Assembly: GCA_025352265.1 (NCBI GenBank)
Contig: JANXTS010000011.1
Coordinates: 1-64,000 of the forward strand
From: Variovorax sp.
Lineage (GTDB): Bacteria; Pseudomonadota; Gammaproteobacteria; Burkholderiales; Burkholderiaceae_C
DNA: 64,000 nt
Reading direction: 5' to 3'
In this document: in pieces, positions 17,277 to 26,451 of the stretch
How positions within the stretch are numbered: position 1 is the first letter of the stretch
Layout of the letters: the number at the start of each line of letters is the position of its first letter
Translations under genes and position numbers: made by a program
The notes under the pieces: generated by a model
The model's database searches: none
Seen by the model: the letters and a program-made list of their open reading frames with translations, nothing else
What the model was told of the DNA's origin: nothing

Positions 17277-18086
17277 GATCTCGTCGGTCGTTACTTCGAA
17301 CCGTTGCAGCGTGTTCGCACCAAAGACCATGCTGATCGGCACATCCGCCGCATCGCGACCACGGGCTATCACGATGCGACCGATGCGCGGCGTGTTGTGC
17401 CGCGCATCGAAGGTGTGCCAGCGGTTACCGAGATAGACCTCGAACCATGCGCTGAAGTCCATTGGATACGGCACCGCCGGAATGCCGATATCTCCGAGGT
17501 AGCCAGTTACGTAGCGCGCAGGAATATTCATGCAGCGGCAAAGCGTGATTGCCAGATGTGTGAAGTCGCGGCAAACGCCGACACCCTCGCGGAAGCCCTC
17601 GAGCGCGGTGCGCGTGGCGCGGGCGCGCTGGTAGTCGAAGCGAAGATGCCGGTGCACGAAATCGCAGATCGCCTGTACGCGGTGCCAACCCGGTGCAACG
17701 TTTCCAAAATTGGCCCAGGCGAACTGCAGCAGTTCGCTGTCGACCTCGCAATAGCGGCTCGGCAGGACGAAAGGCAGCGTTGGCACTGGCAGGTCGGACG
17801 GAGCATGCGCGATGGCGCCGTAGTCGACAGGATCTGCCCAGCCGCTATCGAACACGACGGCTTGGTTTCGCAAGCGCACGTTGTCGACGCCATGAGGCAC
17901 GTGGACGCGGGCGCAATGGTTTTCAAATACGTCCTGGTAATGGTCCGTCACCAACGGCGGGCTGATGGTGATGTTTTCGCCGGCTGGGATGTCAGCTGCA
18001 CGTGACGGATGTACTTGCAACATGTAGATCAACGCCGTGGGCGCGGAAACACCGAGTTCGATGTCGAAGCCGATTTTGATGAGCAT
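17268..18086 (-). CDS. transglutaminase-like domain protein
   Basis: The 272-residue protein has an N-terminal beta domain of the bacterial transglutaminase-associated type and a C-terminal transglutaminase core (~155-230). The catalytic cysteine is in GVGVCRDFTHLAITLCRCMN, the histidine in FSAWFEVYLGNRWHTFDAR and the aspartate in the same segment (HTFDARH). Proteins of this group are usually cysteine proteases or amidases rather than true crosslinkers; the substrate is unknown. No signal peptide is evident, so it is likely cytoplasmic. ATG 18086 was chosen over ATG 18128 since MLIKIGFDIEL begins the conserved strand. Its 3' end abuts the remains of ku. Confidence 0.85.
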   Translation of the reverse strand: MLIKIGFDIELGVSAPTALIYMLQVHPSRAADIPAGENITISPPLVTDHYQDVFENHCARVHVPHGVDNVRLRNQAVVFDSGWADPVDYGAIAHAPSDLPVPTLPFVLPSRYCEVDSELLQFAWANFGNVAPGWHRVQAICDFVHRHLRFDYQRARATRTALEGFREGVGVCRDFTHLAITLCRCMNIPARYVTGYLGDIGIPAVPYPMDFSAWFEVYLGNRWHTFDARHNTPRIGRIVIARGRDAADVPISMVFGANTLQRFEVTTDEIVQ

Positions 18087-18386
18087 GTTGGCGTTTCTCT
18101 GGAGACGGAACGAAAGAACGGTAAACACAAAGCAGTTTTGATGCCTGCACTACTTGGGCAGGTTTTGCTTTGTCAGATCGACGAATCGTATCGGGCATGC
18201 GTGTCGGCCCGCGTGAGCCCTGGCCGTTTCGCACGTAGGCGCGCGCGATGAACGGTCGGCACGGTCCTACCTCGCTTACCTCGCGGCTCCCACATCATTG
18301 GGCGCGCGCTCACTACGGGTCATGGAACGCACCGAACTTAAATTTTCAATTGTCGTAAATCGGGGTCGAGATCACGGGAGCAAATC
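18087..18386. other. intergenic region with a long imperfect inverted repeat
   Basis: About 300 bases separate the transglutaminase-like gene from the small membrane ORF. No gene is seen. The main structure is an imperfect inverted repeat at 18127-18173: outer arms ACAAAGCA/TGCTTTGT (8 of 8) and inner arms CCTGC/GCAGG. Closer to the plus-strand gene the DNA becomes AT-rich (about 18330-18358), where a promoter would be expected. Confidence 0.5.
18127..18173. repeat. 47-nt imperfect inverted repeat
   Basis: Outer 8-bp perfect arms (18127-18134 and 18166-18173) enclose inner 5-bp arms (18144-18148 and 18158-18162) with a 9-base loop. It lies 40 bases upstream of the transglutaminase-like start, so in the minus-strand transcript it could be a 5' leader hairpin; a T-run on the inner flank makes it weakly terminator-like as well. 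Confidence 0.6.
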
Positions 18387-18533
18387 ATGGAGTTGTCTTC
18401 GCTGTGGAGTTGGTTGGGTGGCACGTCTATCGACGACGCGTTGGTCTGGGGTGTCGCGATTGCCTCTGCGCTCGTTGCTTTGGTTGCGGTCGTTAGCGCC
18501 CTCGATATGTTTCTCGACGCAGAGGCCGGCTAG
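18387..18533 (+). CDS. 48-residue single-pass membrane protein
   Basis: A short frame from ATG 18387, with GGGAG about 7 bases upstream, encodes 48 residues ending at TAG 18533. The N-terminus is MELSSLWSWLGGTSIDDALV and the middle is one strongly hydrophobic helix (VAIASALVALVAVVSAL), with acidic residues at the C-terminus (DMFLDAEAG). Length and layout suggest a small inner-membrane protein. It precedes the catalase gene by 63 bases on the same strand and may share its promoter. No family is recognised; confidence rests on the ribosome binding site and the clean helix. Confidence 0.55.
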   Translation: MELSSLWSWLGGTSIDDALVWGVAIASALVALVAVVSALDMFLDAEAG

Positions 18534-18596
18534 CTGCTTCGAACCGTTTGTCCCGGTGCCTGTTTGCACCGATATTTCCGTCTCTGAAGGATTTCC

Positions 18597-20819
18597 ATGA
18601 CGCCCCAAAACAAGGCAGCCGCGGGCCGTCGTCCCAAAGCCTCCGTCAAAGTGGCGGCGGACGCCGGTGCGAGCGCCAAACAAGACCAGTTGGCCGACTA
18701 CATCACCGACAGTTCTTCGCAATTGACCACGAATCAAGGCGTGGAAATTCCGGACAATCACAACTCGCTCAAGGCGGGCCCGCGGGGTCCGACGCTGCTC
18801 GAAGACTTCATCCTCCGGGAGAAAATCACCCACTTCGACCACGAACGCATTCCCGAGCGCGCAGTGCACGCACGAGGGTCGGCGGCGCACGGCTACTTCC
18901 AGGTCTACAAGGCGATGTCGCAGTTCACCAGTGCGGACTTCCTCCAGGATCCGACCGTGAAGACGCCCGTTTTCGTGCGCTTCTCGACCGTGGCGGGTGA
19001 GCGCGGCTCGGCCGATACGGTGCGTGACGTACGCGGCTTTGCCGTCAAGTTCTATACGAGGCAAGGTAACTACGACTTGGTCGGCAACAACATCCCGGTG
19101 TTTTTCATCCAGGACGCGATGAAGTTCCCCGACCTGGTTCATGCAGTCAAGCCCGAGCCGCACCACGCGATGCCGCAAGCCGCCAGCGCGCACGACACCT
19201 TCTGGGATTTCGCCTCACTGATGCCCGAGACCACCCACATGCTGATGTGGGCGATGAGCGACCGCGCCATCCCGCGCAGCCTGCGCATGATGGAAGGTTT
19301 CGGCGTCCATACGTTTCGCCTCATCAACAGCCGGGGCGAGAGCCACTTCGTCAAGTTCCACTGGAAGCCAAAGCTTGGGACCCATGGCCTGGCTTGGGAC
19401 GAGGCACAAAAGATCGCCGGTAAAGATGCGGATTTTCATCGACGCGACCTGTGGGAAGCGATCGACAGGGGCGACTTTCCGGAGTGGGAGCTCGGTGTGC
19501 AGCTCATTCCTCAAAACAAGGAGCACTCGCTCGGCTTCGATTTGCTCGACCCCACCAAGCTTATTCCGGAAGAGATGATTCCGGTGCAGCGCATCGGACG
19601 GATGGTGCTCAACCGCAACCCGGACAACTTCTTTGCCGAGACCGAGCAGGTAGCGTTTCACCCGGGACATGTGGTGCCGGGCATTGATTTCTCGAACGAC
19701 CCGTTGTTGCAAGGTCGTCTGTTCTCGTACACCGACACGCAGATCTCGCGGCTAGGTGGCGCTAACTTTCATGAGTTGCCGATCAACCGAAGCGTGTGCC
19801 CTTTCCACAACTTTCAACGCGACGGCATGCATCGCCAGACCATCGCCCGCGGTCAGGTCGCTTACGAGCCGAATACGCTCGGCAACGGATCGGAATTCAG
19901 GGTCGACGGCAGTGACAAGGGATTTCAGTCATTCCCAGAAGAGTTGGAGCCGCCCAAGATTCGGCGTCGAAGCCCGTCTTTCGACGATCACTTCACGCAG
20001 GCACGACTGTTCTTCAACAGCCAGAGCACCGCGGAAAAAGAGCACATCGTCGCCGCCTTCCGGTTCGAGTTGTCCAAGCTCGACCTGCCCGCAATTCGTC
20101 AGCGAATGGTCGACAACCTGGCGCATGTCGATGAAAAGTTGGCGCGTCGCGTGGCTGAGCCGCTGGGCATCGGCGTCCCGGACGCCAAGGCCGCAGCCGG
20201 GCGGGCGGGCTTTCGCGATCATCAAATAAAGCTGCCGATTTCGGAGTCGCCGGCCCTCAGCATGGTCGGCACCGGCGATGGTTCCATCAAGACCCGCAAG
20301 GTCGCGATACTGGTCGCCGATGGTGTCGACTCCGCCTCGCTGAAGCCGATCCGTGAAGCCATCGAAGCAGCCGGCGCGCGGTGCAAGGTGATCGGGCTAC
20401 GGCTCGGCACGGTGACGAGTGCCAGCAAACGTCAGATCGATATCGACGCCACATTCACCAACATGCCTTCGATCATGTTCGACGCCGTGCTCGTGCCCGC
20501 TGGCAAGGAAAGCGCCGAGGCTTTGTCGCGAAGCGGCGATGCGGTGCACTTCTTGCTCGAAGCGTTCAAGCACTGCAAGGCGATTTGCACGGTGGGTGAG
20601 GGTGCCGGATTGTTGTCGACGTTAGGCTTGGGCCTTGGCACGGGCAAGGGCGACAGTGGCGCGGCTCGGTCCGGCGTGACGGGTGTGGTGATCGCTGCAA
20701 CGCCGGCCACCAACATGGGCGACCTCACAGCGGCCCATCAAGTGGCGCGCGACTTCATCGCTGCGATAGCAAAGCACCGGCACTGGGACCGCGCCGGCAT
20801 CGACGCCGTGCCGGCCTGA
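18597..20819 (+). CDS. katE: large-subunit catalase HPII
   Basis: The 740-residue enzyme is a clade 2 (HPII-type) haem catalase that converts H2O2 to water and oxygen. The N-terminal extension (1-60) precedes the catalase core with the catalytic histidine in [14 protein letters not shown] (H91), the catalytic asparagine in [13 protein letters not shown] and the haem-ligand tyrosine in [15 protein letters not shown]. After ~570 comes the DJ-1/class I amidotransferase-like C-terminal domain ([39 protein letters not shown]) typical of large catalases. HPII enzymes are usually expressed in stationary phase or under general stress. It follows a small membrane protein gene and ends opposite a response regulator gene. 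Confidence 0.97.
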   Translation: MTPQNKAAAGRRPKASVKVAADAGASAKQDQLADYITDSSSQLTTNQGVEIPDNHNSLKAGPRGPTLLEDFILREKITHFDHERIPERAVHARGSAAHGYFQVYKAMSQFTSADFLQDPTVKTPVFVRFSTVAGERGSADTVRDVRGFAVKFYTRQGNYDLVGNNIPVFFIQDAMKFPDLVHAVKPEPHHAMPQAASAHDTFWDFASLMPETTHMLMWAMSDRAIPRSLRMMEGFGVHTFRLINSRGESHFVKFHWKPKLGTHGLAWDEAQKIAGKDADFHRRDLWEAIDRGDFPEWELGVQLIPQNKEHSLGFDLLDPTKLIPEEMIPVQRIGRMVLNRNPDNFFAETEQVAFHPGHVVPGIDFSNDPLLQGRLFSYTDTQISRLGGANFHELPINRSVCPFHNFQRDGMHRQTIARGQVAYEPNTLGNGSEFRVDGSDKGFQSFPEELEPPKIRRRSPSFDDHFTQARLFFNSQSTAEKEHIVAAFRFELSKLDLPAIRQRMVDNLAHVDEKLARRVAEPLGIGVPDAKAAAGRAGFRDHQIKLPISESPALSMVGTGDGSIKTRKVAILVADGVDSASLKPIREAIEAAGARCKVIGLRLGTVTSASKRQIDIDATFTNMPSIMFDAVLVPAGKESAEALSRSGDAVHFLLEAFKHCKAICTVGEGAGLLSTLGLGLGTGKGDSGAARSGVTGVVIAATPATNMGDLTAAHQVARDFIAAIAKHRHWDRAGIDAVPA

Positions 20820-20845
20820 ATCCGGCACGTTTCGCGGGAGCGAAG

Positions 20846-20866
20846 TCGATCAGCGCTGGCTGATTC
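20846..20866. terminator. hairpin between convergent katE and response regulator genes
   Basis: ATCAGC-GCTG-GCTGAT at 20849-20864 forms a 6-bp stem with a tetraloop, extended by CG pairs with one bulge. It lies in the 52-base space between two convergent genes and could end transcription from both sides, although there is no clear T-run. The word GTCGATCAGCGC occurs twice here (20845-20856 and 20867-20878). Confidence 0.4.
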
Positions 20867-20871
20867 GTCGA

Positions 20872-21249
20872 TCAGCGCGCGAGGCTGGCGCGCACCCGCG
20901 ACCACAACTCGGAGCGTGTGATCGGCTTCGTCAGAAAGTCGTCCGCGCCTGCGTCGAGGCCGGCCTGGCGCGCGGCGGCGTCGACCTCCGCACTAATCAG
21001 GATGATCGGGATATGGCGGGTCTCGTTCGATGCCTTCAATGCGCGAGCGACCGCGTGGCCATCCATGCCAGGCATCCGCACATCGAGCAACACCACGTCG
21101 GGCGTATGTCGCACGGCCAGCGCCAGTGCCTCGGGTCCGTCGGCTGCGCTGATCGTGGCGTAACCCTCGGGCGCGAGCAGCGCTTCGAGCAACCGGCGGT
21201 TGGTCACGCGGTCGTCGACGATCAAAACGGTGGTGTCGGATGTATTCAT
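20872..21249 (-). CDS. single-domain response regulator (CheY-like)
   Basis: From ATG 21249 the gene encodes a 125-residue stand-alone receiver domain. The acidic pocket (VLIVDD), the phosphorylation site aspartate in DVVLLDVRMPGMDGH, the Ser/Thr switch in PIILISA and the conserved lysine in DFLTKPI are all present. With no output domain it must act through protein contact or as a phosphate sink. It starts 7 bases after the stop of another single-domain regulator and belongs to the operon of the hybrid kinase upstream. Confidence 0.93.
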   Translation of the reverse strand: MNTSDTTVLIVDDRVTNRRLLEALLAPEGYATISAADGPEALALAVRHTPDVVLLDVRMPGMDGHAVARALKASNETRHIPIILISAEVDAAARQAGLDAGADDFLTKPITRSELWSRVRASLAR

Positions 21250-21256
21250 GGAGAGT

Positions 21257-21643
21257 TCACTTGGCACTGCCACGGCGCGTCGGCGCAAGCAGTTTGTCGA
21301 TGGCTGCGTGCAGTTCCTGATAACGCAGCGGCTTGGCGATGTAGGCATCGCAGCCGGCGGCTTCCGCCTTCGCCTGGTCGTCTTTCATGGCCATGGCGGT
21401 CAACGCGATCACCGGAATCGCCGCCGTCGCCGGTGCGCGCTTGAGCAGCGCCGTGGCGGCCAGGCCGTCCATGCCGGGCAACTGGATGTCCATGAGGATC
21501 AGGTCGGGCTGCGCATCGCGCGCCATCATCAGGCCCACTTCGGCATCGGCGGCGCACAGCATCGTGTGGCCGGCGTTGCCCAGCAGCAGGCAGGTCAACT
21601 TCATGTTCGCCGGGTTGTCTTCGATGATCAGGATGCAGGCCAT
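21257..21643 (-). CDS. single-domain response regulator (CheY-like)
   Basis: The 128-residue protein is a receiver domain only: ILIIEDN acidic pocket, phospho-acceptor aspartate in DLILMDIQLPGMDGL, ALTAMA switch and YIAKPLRY with the invariant lysine. ATG 21643 is preferred over TTG 21652 because AGGA lies about 10 bases upstream. It begins 5 bases after the hybrid kinase stop, so it is probably phosphorylated directly or through relay by that kinase. It resembles the next receiver only distantly, so the two are not a recent duplication. Confidence 0.93.
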   Translation of the reverse strand: MACILIIEDNPANMKLTCLLLGNAGHTMLCAADAEVGLMMARDAQPDLILMDIQLPGMDGLAATALLKRAPATAAIPVIALTAMAMKDDQAKAEAAGCDAYIAKPLRYQELHAAIDKLLAPTRRGSAK

Positions 21644-21648
21644 GCTGT

Positions 21649-24138
21649 TCAATCCTGCGGTAGCGCGCGGCGCACCTCGTCGACGAAGCGGTCGTGGCCG
21701 AATTCGCGCTTCTCTATGACGCGCAAGGCCTTGCCCGGATAGCTGTCGAGCGCCGCACGATGTTCGGTAGAAATGGGGCTGGCGGTTACCATCACGATCG
21801 GGATGTCGGCGGTATCGGGGTTGCGATACAGCGCGTCCACGACGTCGATGCCGTTGGTTTCCGGCGTTGAGAGGTCGAGCAGGATGATGTCGGGCTTCAC
21901 GCGTTGCGCGAGCGCGATGGCGTCCTCGCCGCCATAGGCGCGAAGCACGGCATACGCGGGCGTCGGTAAAAAGGCGGCGATGACATCGACCGCCTTCGGA
22001 TCGTCGTCGACGACGAGCACGGTGCGTGTAAGGCTCGCGCCTGGCTGCAGCCCGAGGCTGGCCAGCGTTGCCTTCAGGTCGGCCCGGCTGATCGGTTTCT
22101 GCATGGCGGCGACCGCGCCGCGGCTCAACGCTACGTTGCTGTCGGCTACTCCGGCGATGATGACCACCGGCAGGTGCGCAAGGTCGGCACTTTCGCGCAT
22201 CTTCAAAAGAAACTCCCAGCCGTCCATGCCAGGCAGTTCGAGGTCGAGCGTGACCAGGCTGAGGGTCTGCATCGGCGCCATGACGAGCGCAGCTTCGGCG
22301 CTTGCGGCATGCAACACGGTGAAGCCTTCGGCCTCCAGCAACAGGCGCACCAGGTCGGCCGCCTTGTCATTGTCTTCAACCACCAGTGCCATGCGTTCGC
22401 TGCGCATGGCCACCGCCGAATGCGCGCTGCCATTGGTGGTAGCCATCACCTGTGCCATCGGCGGCGTGGCGAGCAGCGGCAACCACACAGCGAAGCAGGC
22501 GCCCTGGCCCTCGGCGCTCGACACCGCGACAGTGCCTGCGTGCAACTCGGCCAGTTGCTTGACCATTGCCAAGCCCAGGCCCGTGCCCGCGAATTTGCGC
22601 GCCAGGCTGCTGTCGATCTGGCTGAAAGCCTGAAACAGCCGCGCCATGTTTTCGCGCGAGATGCCAATGCCGGCATCGCTTACCCGGATCTCCAGAAACT
22701 CGCCGTGCTCGCTGTCGGCCAGTTCGAAGCTTTGCACCGGCCAGGGGCCCGGCAAGGTGCCGACGACGGCACGCGGAACGCGGCGCACGCTCAGCACCAC
22801 GCGACCGCCGTCGCCACTGAACTTGACCGCGTTCGACAGCAGGTTGTAGACGATCTGCTTGGTCTTGCGCATGTCGAGCCGCGACAGTCCGATGCTTTCG
22901 TCGGCATCCAGGTCGAGCCGGATGTGCTGTGCCGCCGCCTTGTCCTTGACGATCGACAGGCTGTCCTTCAGCAGGCGTGCGAGGTCCACCGTTTCCATCT
23001 CCAGGCTCATCATCCCGGCCTCGACCTTGGACAGGTCGAGGATGTCGTTGATGAGCGCGAGCAGGTGCAGCCCGCTGGTGAAGATGTCGCCGATGTAGCC
23101 CGTTTGCGTATCGCTCATGGAGCCCATCAGGCCGTCCTTGAGCGCTTCGGAAAAACCGATGATGGCGTTCAGCGGCGTGCGCAGTTCGTGCGACATGGTC
23201 GCCAGGAACTCCGACTTCATGCGGCTCGCATGTTCCAGCTGGAGATTGGTTTCTTCGAGCGCGCGCTCTACCCGCCGCCGTGCGTCGACGTCGCGCGCCG
23301 AGGAAATAATCCCCTTCACTTCACCCTCGCGATTCCGGAACGTCGCTGCGTTGAAGGACACCACCGTTTCGACCCCGCTGCTCGAACGTACCGTCAACTC
23401 GAAGTCGCTGATCGTGTTGTCTCTCAGCACCCATGCAACGCCCCTTTCTGCGCTGTCGGGGTCGGTAAAGCAGTTGCGGAAAGGTGTGCCAATCAGCTCT
23501 TCGCGACTGCGCCCAGTCAACTCCACCATCTGCTGATTCAGGTCGGTAATGATCCCGGCCGGATCGGTCATGACCAGCGCGTCGGTGTTCGATTCGATCA
23601 GGGACCGCGTGTAGAACTGCTGGTCGCGCAAGCGTTGATCGAGCTGCGCCTTGGCGGCTTCCACTTGCATCCGCGCCGTGTTGTCAGTCCCGATGAGGAG
23701 ATAGCCGATGATGGCGTCGTGCGCATCGCGCAGTGCGGTGACAGAGACGATCGCCGGGAAGCGGCTGCCGTCCTTGCGGATGTAGGTCAGCTCGTAGATG
23801 TCTTCGATGCCACGCGACGCCTTGAAAACCAGCGCCTCGAAGCCAGGCGTGATGGTGGTGCTTAGTTCGAGGCTCAGCTCCTCGGCTCGTGCGATCACTT
23901 CCTGCGGGTCGGAAATGTCGGCCGGCGTGATGGTGTCGACCGTTTCGGCGGCGGTGTAACCGAGCATGCGCTCTGCACCGACATTAAAAATCTGGATGAC
24001 GCCCTTGGCATCGGTCGCAATGCTTGAGAAGTTGGCGCTGTTGAAGATGGCGTCTTGCAGTGCGCCAGCCTTGATGAGCGTCTCGCGCCTCCGAAATTCG
24101 ACGATGCCTTCCAGCCCTGGTGTTTCGGCGGTGTCCAT
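21649..24138 (-). CDS. cytoplasmic hybrid sensor histidine kinase, PAS-PAS-HisKA-HATPase-REC-REC
   Basis: The 829-residue protein has no clear transmembrane segment. Two PAS domains occupy about 20-155 and 165-295 (second one with DPAGIITDLNQQMVELTG). The HisKA H-box is EFLATMSHELRTPLNAIIGF near 315, followed by an HATPase domain with N-box NLLSNAVKFSG, G1 VSDAGIGIS and G2 GTGLGLAMVKQLAELH. Two receiver domains follow; the first (ALVVEDN...LVTLDLELPGMDGW) and second (VLVVDDD...ILLDLSTPETNG) both retain the phospho-acceptor aspartate. It heads an operon with two CheY-like proteins, suggesting a branched phosphorelay. The sensed signal is unknown; PAS domains often bind haem, flavin or small ligands. 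Confidence 0.92.
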   Translation of the reverse strand: MDTAETPGLEGIVEFRRRETLIKAGALQDAIFNSANFSSIATDAKGVIQIFNVGAERMLGYTAAETVDTITPADISDPQEVIARAEELSLELSTTITPGFEALVFKASRGIEDIYELTYIRKDGSRFPAIVSVTALRDAHDAIIGYLLIGTDNTARMQVEAAKAQLDQRLRDQQFYTRSLIESNTDALVMTDPAGIITDLNQQMVELTGRSREELIGTPFRNCFTDPDSAERGVAWVLRDNTISDFELTVRSSSGVETVVSFNAATFRNREGEVKGIISSARDVDARRRVERALEETNLQLEHASRMKSEFLATMSHELRTPLNAIIGFSEALKDGLMGSMSDTQTGYIGDIFTSGLHLLALINDILDLSKVEAGMMSLEMETVDLARLLKDSLSIVKDKAAAQHIRLDLDADESIGLSRLDMRKTKQIVYNLLSNAVKFSGDGGRVVLSVRRVPRAVVGTLPGPWPVQSFELADSEHGEFLEIRVSDAGIGISRENMARLFQAFSQIDSSLARKFAGTGLGLAMVKQLAELHAGTVAVSSAEGQGACFAVWLPLLATPPMAQVMATTNGSAHSAVAMRSERMALVVEDNDKAADLVRLLLEAEGFTVLHAASAEAALVMAPMQTLSLVTLDLELPGMDGWEFLLKMRESADLAHLPVVIIAGVADSNVALSRGAVAAMQKPISRADLKATLASLGLQPGASLTRTVLVVDDDPKAVDVIAAFLPTPAYAVLRAYGGEDAIALAQRVKPDIILLDLSTPETNGIDVVDALYRNPDTADIPIVMVTASPISTEHRAALDSYPGKALRVIEKREFGHDRFVDEVRRALPQD

Positions 24139-24704
24139 GATTCAGGTGATCCGCATCTTGGCCGGGGGCGCTCGCTGCGCCAACTTCCTTCTGGCAGCTG
24201 AACCGTTGAGTTGAATCAATCTGTGCACGGGTCGCTCCGATCTACGGGTTTAGTGAGGCGGGAGACAGCTCCAACGGCTGCGCCAGCCATGCGGTGATCT
24301 GCAGCCAGAGGTAAACCTCATGTCGGGATCTCCTCAAAGATTATCCAAATTGAATTCACATCAACGACGTCGTAAGCTGCAAAACTCTTTTGTATTCAAG
24401 GTTTTGACCATCGATTTCAATAGGGCTAAAGTTCCTGTATCGGGGTGAGATCGCGGTGAACGAATCGCCAGAGTCTTCGATTATTCTAGAACTCGTGTCT
24501 CTCGTTCATGTAGTTCGAGACGCCGTTTGAATAGACTCTTCGAACAATATTTATACAAAATAATTCGAGAGAAATTAATTGGCTTCGGTTCTGCATCTGG
24601 AACAACCAGTTGCAAAATTAAAATTGTCTAAACGCGCTGGCGTTGTACAACGAAGGTTTGCAATAACTAGTCAGCCAGACCTAACGAGAACCAAGAAAAA
24701 GCCT
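24139..24704. other. long AT-rich intergenic region
   Basis: The 566 bases between the divergent kinase and the unknown gene are conspicuously AT-rich compared with the rest of the window. No gene is recognised. An apparent frame from TTG 24579 joins the downstream gene, but its residues look random. The region holds several TTCGAGA/TTCGAAC words (around 24513, 24538 and 24564) and one good sigma70-like promoter. Confidence 0.6.
24527..24555 (+). promoter_or_regulatory. candidate sigma70 promoter of the paralogue A gene
   Basis: TTGAAT at 24527-24532 and TTTATA at 24550-24555 are separated by exactly 17 bases in an AT-rich region, a good match to a sigma70 promoter. The start of transcription would be near 24562, giving a ~140-base leader before ATG 24705. 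TTCGAAC overlaps the spacer and TTCGAGA follows it, possible operator half sites. Confidence 0.5.
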
Positions 24705-25355
24705 ATGCAACACTGCGCTTCGCCTTTTCATCGTCAGTCCGACCGTGATGCCTATGTGCCGCAGGGCGCGCGGATTCCCGATTTCATACGCAATGCGCAG
24801 GCTGGTCGTGACATCCTGCAATTGCAGTTGAAGCAGTGGCCTTTGCAGCTGATTCCGCATATGCATCCGGCTCCAATTTGCGCTTCGCCCGAGTCAGGAT
24901 TGCCGGGTGACGCCGAAGCCGTTCCGGCAACTCCATCAGGGCTTCGTGTCTACGACCCGGCGCCGCTGGCCAATACATTGATCGCCCAGGCGCAGGCGGC
25001 TATCGAACAACTCGGTCGTTCGATGATCGCTAATGAAGAGCGCGAAAAGCAATTGCGTTTGTGCTTGTCTGAGATTGTCGAGACCTCCGAAGCCAGACCG
25101 TCGCTCGACGACACTGCTCGTTCCGCCGTGGCTGCATGCCTGGCGTCTGCTGCGGCACTGTTGGACGTAACACGGACGATCTACAACCGGTTGCCCGATC
25201 CAACGCCTCAAGAGCGCGTCATAGAGTCGAAGGCACTTGCCGAACTAACCAAGGCGGCCGGTCGTGCCGCCTACCGGGCTGCGCTGTTGATCGTCGATCC
25301 TGAATTTCAACCGGTGCCGCTGGCCGCGCCAAACCGACTTGCGAAAGTCCGTTAG
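24705..25355 (+). CDS. unknown protein, paralogue A
   Basis: From ATG 24705 the gene encodes 216 residues. The first ~85 residues are polar and lack a motif (MQHCASPFHRQSDRDAYVPQ). The C-terminal ~135 residues are helical and align with the protein encoded at 29395-29853: both contain a short alpha-helical Ala/Gln segment, then a hydrophobic helix, a P-T-P/E-R turn (DPTPQERVIESKALAEL here) and a shared end AGRAAYRAALLIVDP. No signal peptide, transmembrane segment or catalytic motif is visible. I do not recognise the family. The gene lies upstream of an AraC-type response regulator on the same strand and behind a clear promoter. A co-regulated or accessory signalling role is only inference. 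Confidence 0.65.
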   Translation: MQHCASPFHRQSDRDAYVPQGARIPDFIRNAQAGRDILQLQLKQWPLQLIPHMHPAPICASPESGLPGDAEAVPATPSGLRVYDPAPLANTLIAQAQAAIEQLGRSMIANEEREKQLRLCLSEIVETSEARPSLDDTARSAVAACLASAAALLDVTRTIYNRLPDPTPQERVIESKALAELTKAAGRAAYRAALLIVDPEFQPVPLAAPNRLAKVR

Positions 25356-25503
25356 CAATTCATCGGCGAGTCCGTTAATCGTATTTCGGTGTTGGAATGA
25401 AGGGTAAATCAGCCAATAGGCGTTTTGGGAGGGACTGCGCTAGTTGGTCTTAAATCAACATTTGGACGTTACCGCACAGTCAGTGTTTGGACGACGGGTC
25501 AAA

Positions 25504-26451
25504 ATGGTGCATTTGTCTGCAAGTCGAGAATGCGATGCTGATGTCTTTGAGTTCGAAGTCGATGGGGCGACAAACATGGCGGTGAAGCCTCTCGATCCCT
25601 ATGTCGCGCGCCTGTTGGTGGTCGACGACAGCCCGGAGCAACTCAAATTGCTCCTGGAAGTGCTGCGTAGTGCTCGCTTCGAGATCATTGTCGCTTTCGA
25701 CGGAATGCAGGGTTACGGTCGCGCCGTCGCACAAGCGCCCGACCTCATCTTGATGGACGTGCGCATGGGCCGCACCGACGGCTTTACCGCCTGTAGGCTG
25801 CTCAAGGCTGACCCGCTCACAGCGCACATTCCGGTGATTTTCCTGACGAATTCCGGGAGCCTCGAGGAGCGCCTGACCGGGCTGCGCGAAGGCGCTGTCG
25901 ACTACGTGCTGAAGCCTTTCGAGCCGGCCGAAGTGCTGGCACGCATTCGTGCGCATCTGCGCCCGGTGCTTCCCTCGCCCTCATCGGCGCCGGCCGGCGC
26001 AGGTGCCGCGCTCGACATGGGATTCACACCGGCCTCGACGGCTGGAAATGCCGGAGTTGCCGGAGTTGCCGAAGCAAACACCGCACCCGAAACAGGCAAC
26101 GACCAGCAGCCCGACCATGTGTTGGTGCAAGCCGCCCTGCGCCAAGTGGAATCCAATCTGGCCAGCATGCCGACGCTTGCTGAAATCGCACGTCGTGTGG
26201 GTACGCATGAGAAGCGTCTGACCAAGGCGTTCCGCCAACAGACCGGCATGTCGGTGTTCGAGTTCGTACGCGAACAGCGGCTTGGCCTCGCGCGGCGACT
26301 GCTCACGCAAACACCGCTCGGCATTGCCGACATCGCTGCGGAGGCGGGCTTTTCGAGTGCTGCCAACTTCGCCACTGCATTCAAGGCGGGACTGGGTACA
26401 TCGCCCAGCGAGTACCGGGCCCAGCTGGCATCGCGGCAAAGGCCGTCTTGA
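25504..26451 (+). CDS. response regulator with AraC-type DNA-binding domain
   Basis: The protein has a receiver domain (about 30-145; LLVVDDS acidic pocket, phospho-site in DLILMDVRMGRTDGF, switch IFLTNSGS, conserved lysine in YVLKPFEP) followed by a ~50-residue Ala/Gly-rich linker with a GVAGVAEA-type tandem, and a C-terminal AraC/XylS double helix-turn-helix (LAEIARRVGTHEKRLTKAFR and LGIADIAAEAGFSSAANFAT). ATG 25504 (315 residues) or ATG 25576 (291 residues) could be the start. Its stop overlaps the start of the next kinase gene (TTGA), so regulator and kinase are translationally coupled and form a cognate pair. The target genes are unknown; nearby candidates are paralogues A and B and the secretion operon. 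Confidence 0.9.
   Translation: MVHLSASRECDADVFEFEVDGATNMAVKPLDPYVARLLVVDDSPEQLKLLLEVLRSARFEIIVAFDGMQGYGRAVAQAPDLILMDVRMGRTDGFTACRLLKADPLTAHIPVIFLTNSGSLEERLTGLREGAVDYVLKPFEPAEVLARIRAHLRPVLPSPSSAPAGAGAALDMGFTPASTAGNAGVAGVAEANTAPETGNDQQPDHVLVQAALRQVESNLASMPTLAEIARRVGTHEKRLTKAFRQQTGMSVFEFVREQRLGLARRLLTQTPLGIADIAAEAGFSSAANFATAFKAGLGTSPSEYRAQLASRQRPS

Noticed and set aside
18322..18352. GGAAC-type ECF sigma promoter before katE
   Set aside because: The spacing between GGAAC and the possible -10 element (GTCGTA) is over 20 bases, too long for a typical ECF promoter.
22174..23865. 563-codon open frame opposite the hybrid kinase
   Set aside because: Mirror frame of a gene with clear PAS, HisKA, HATPase and receiver domains.
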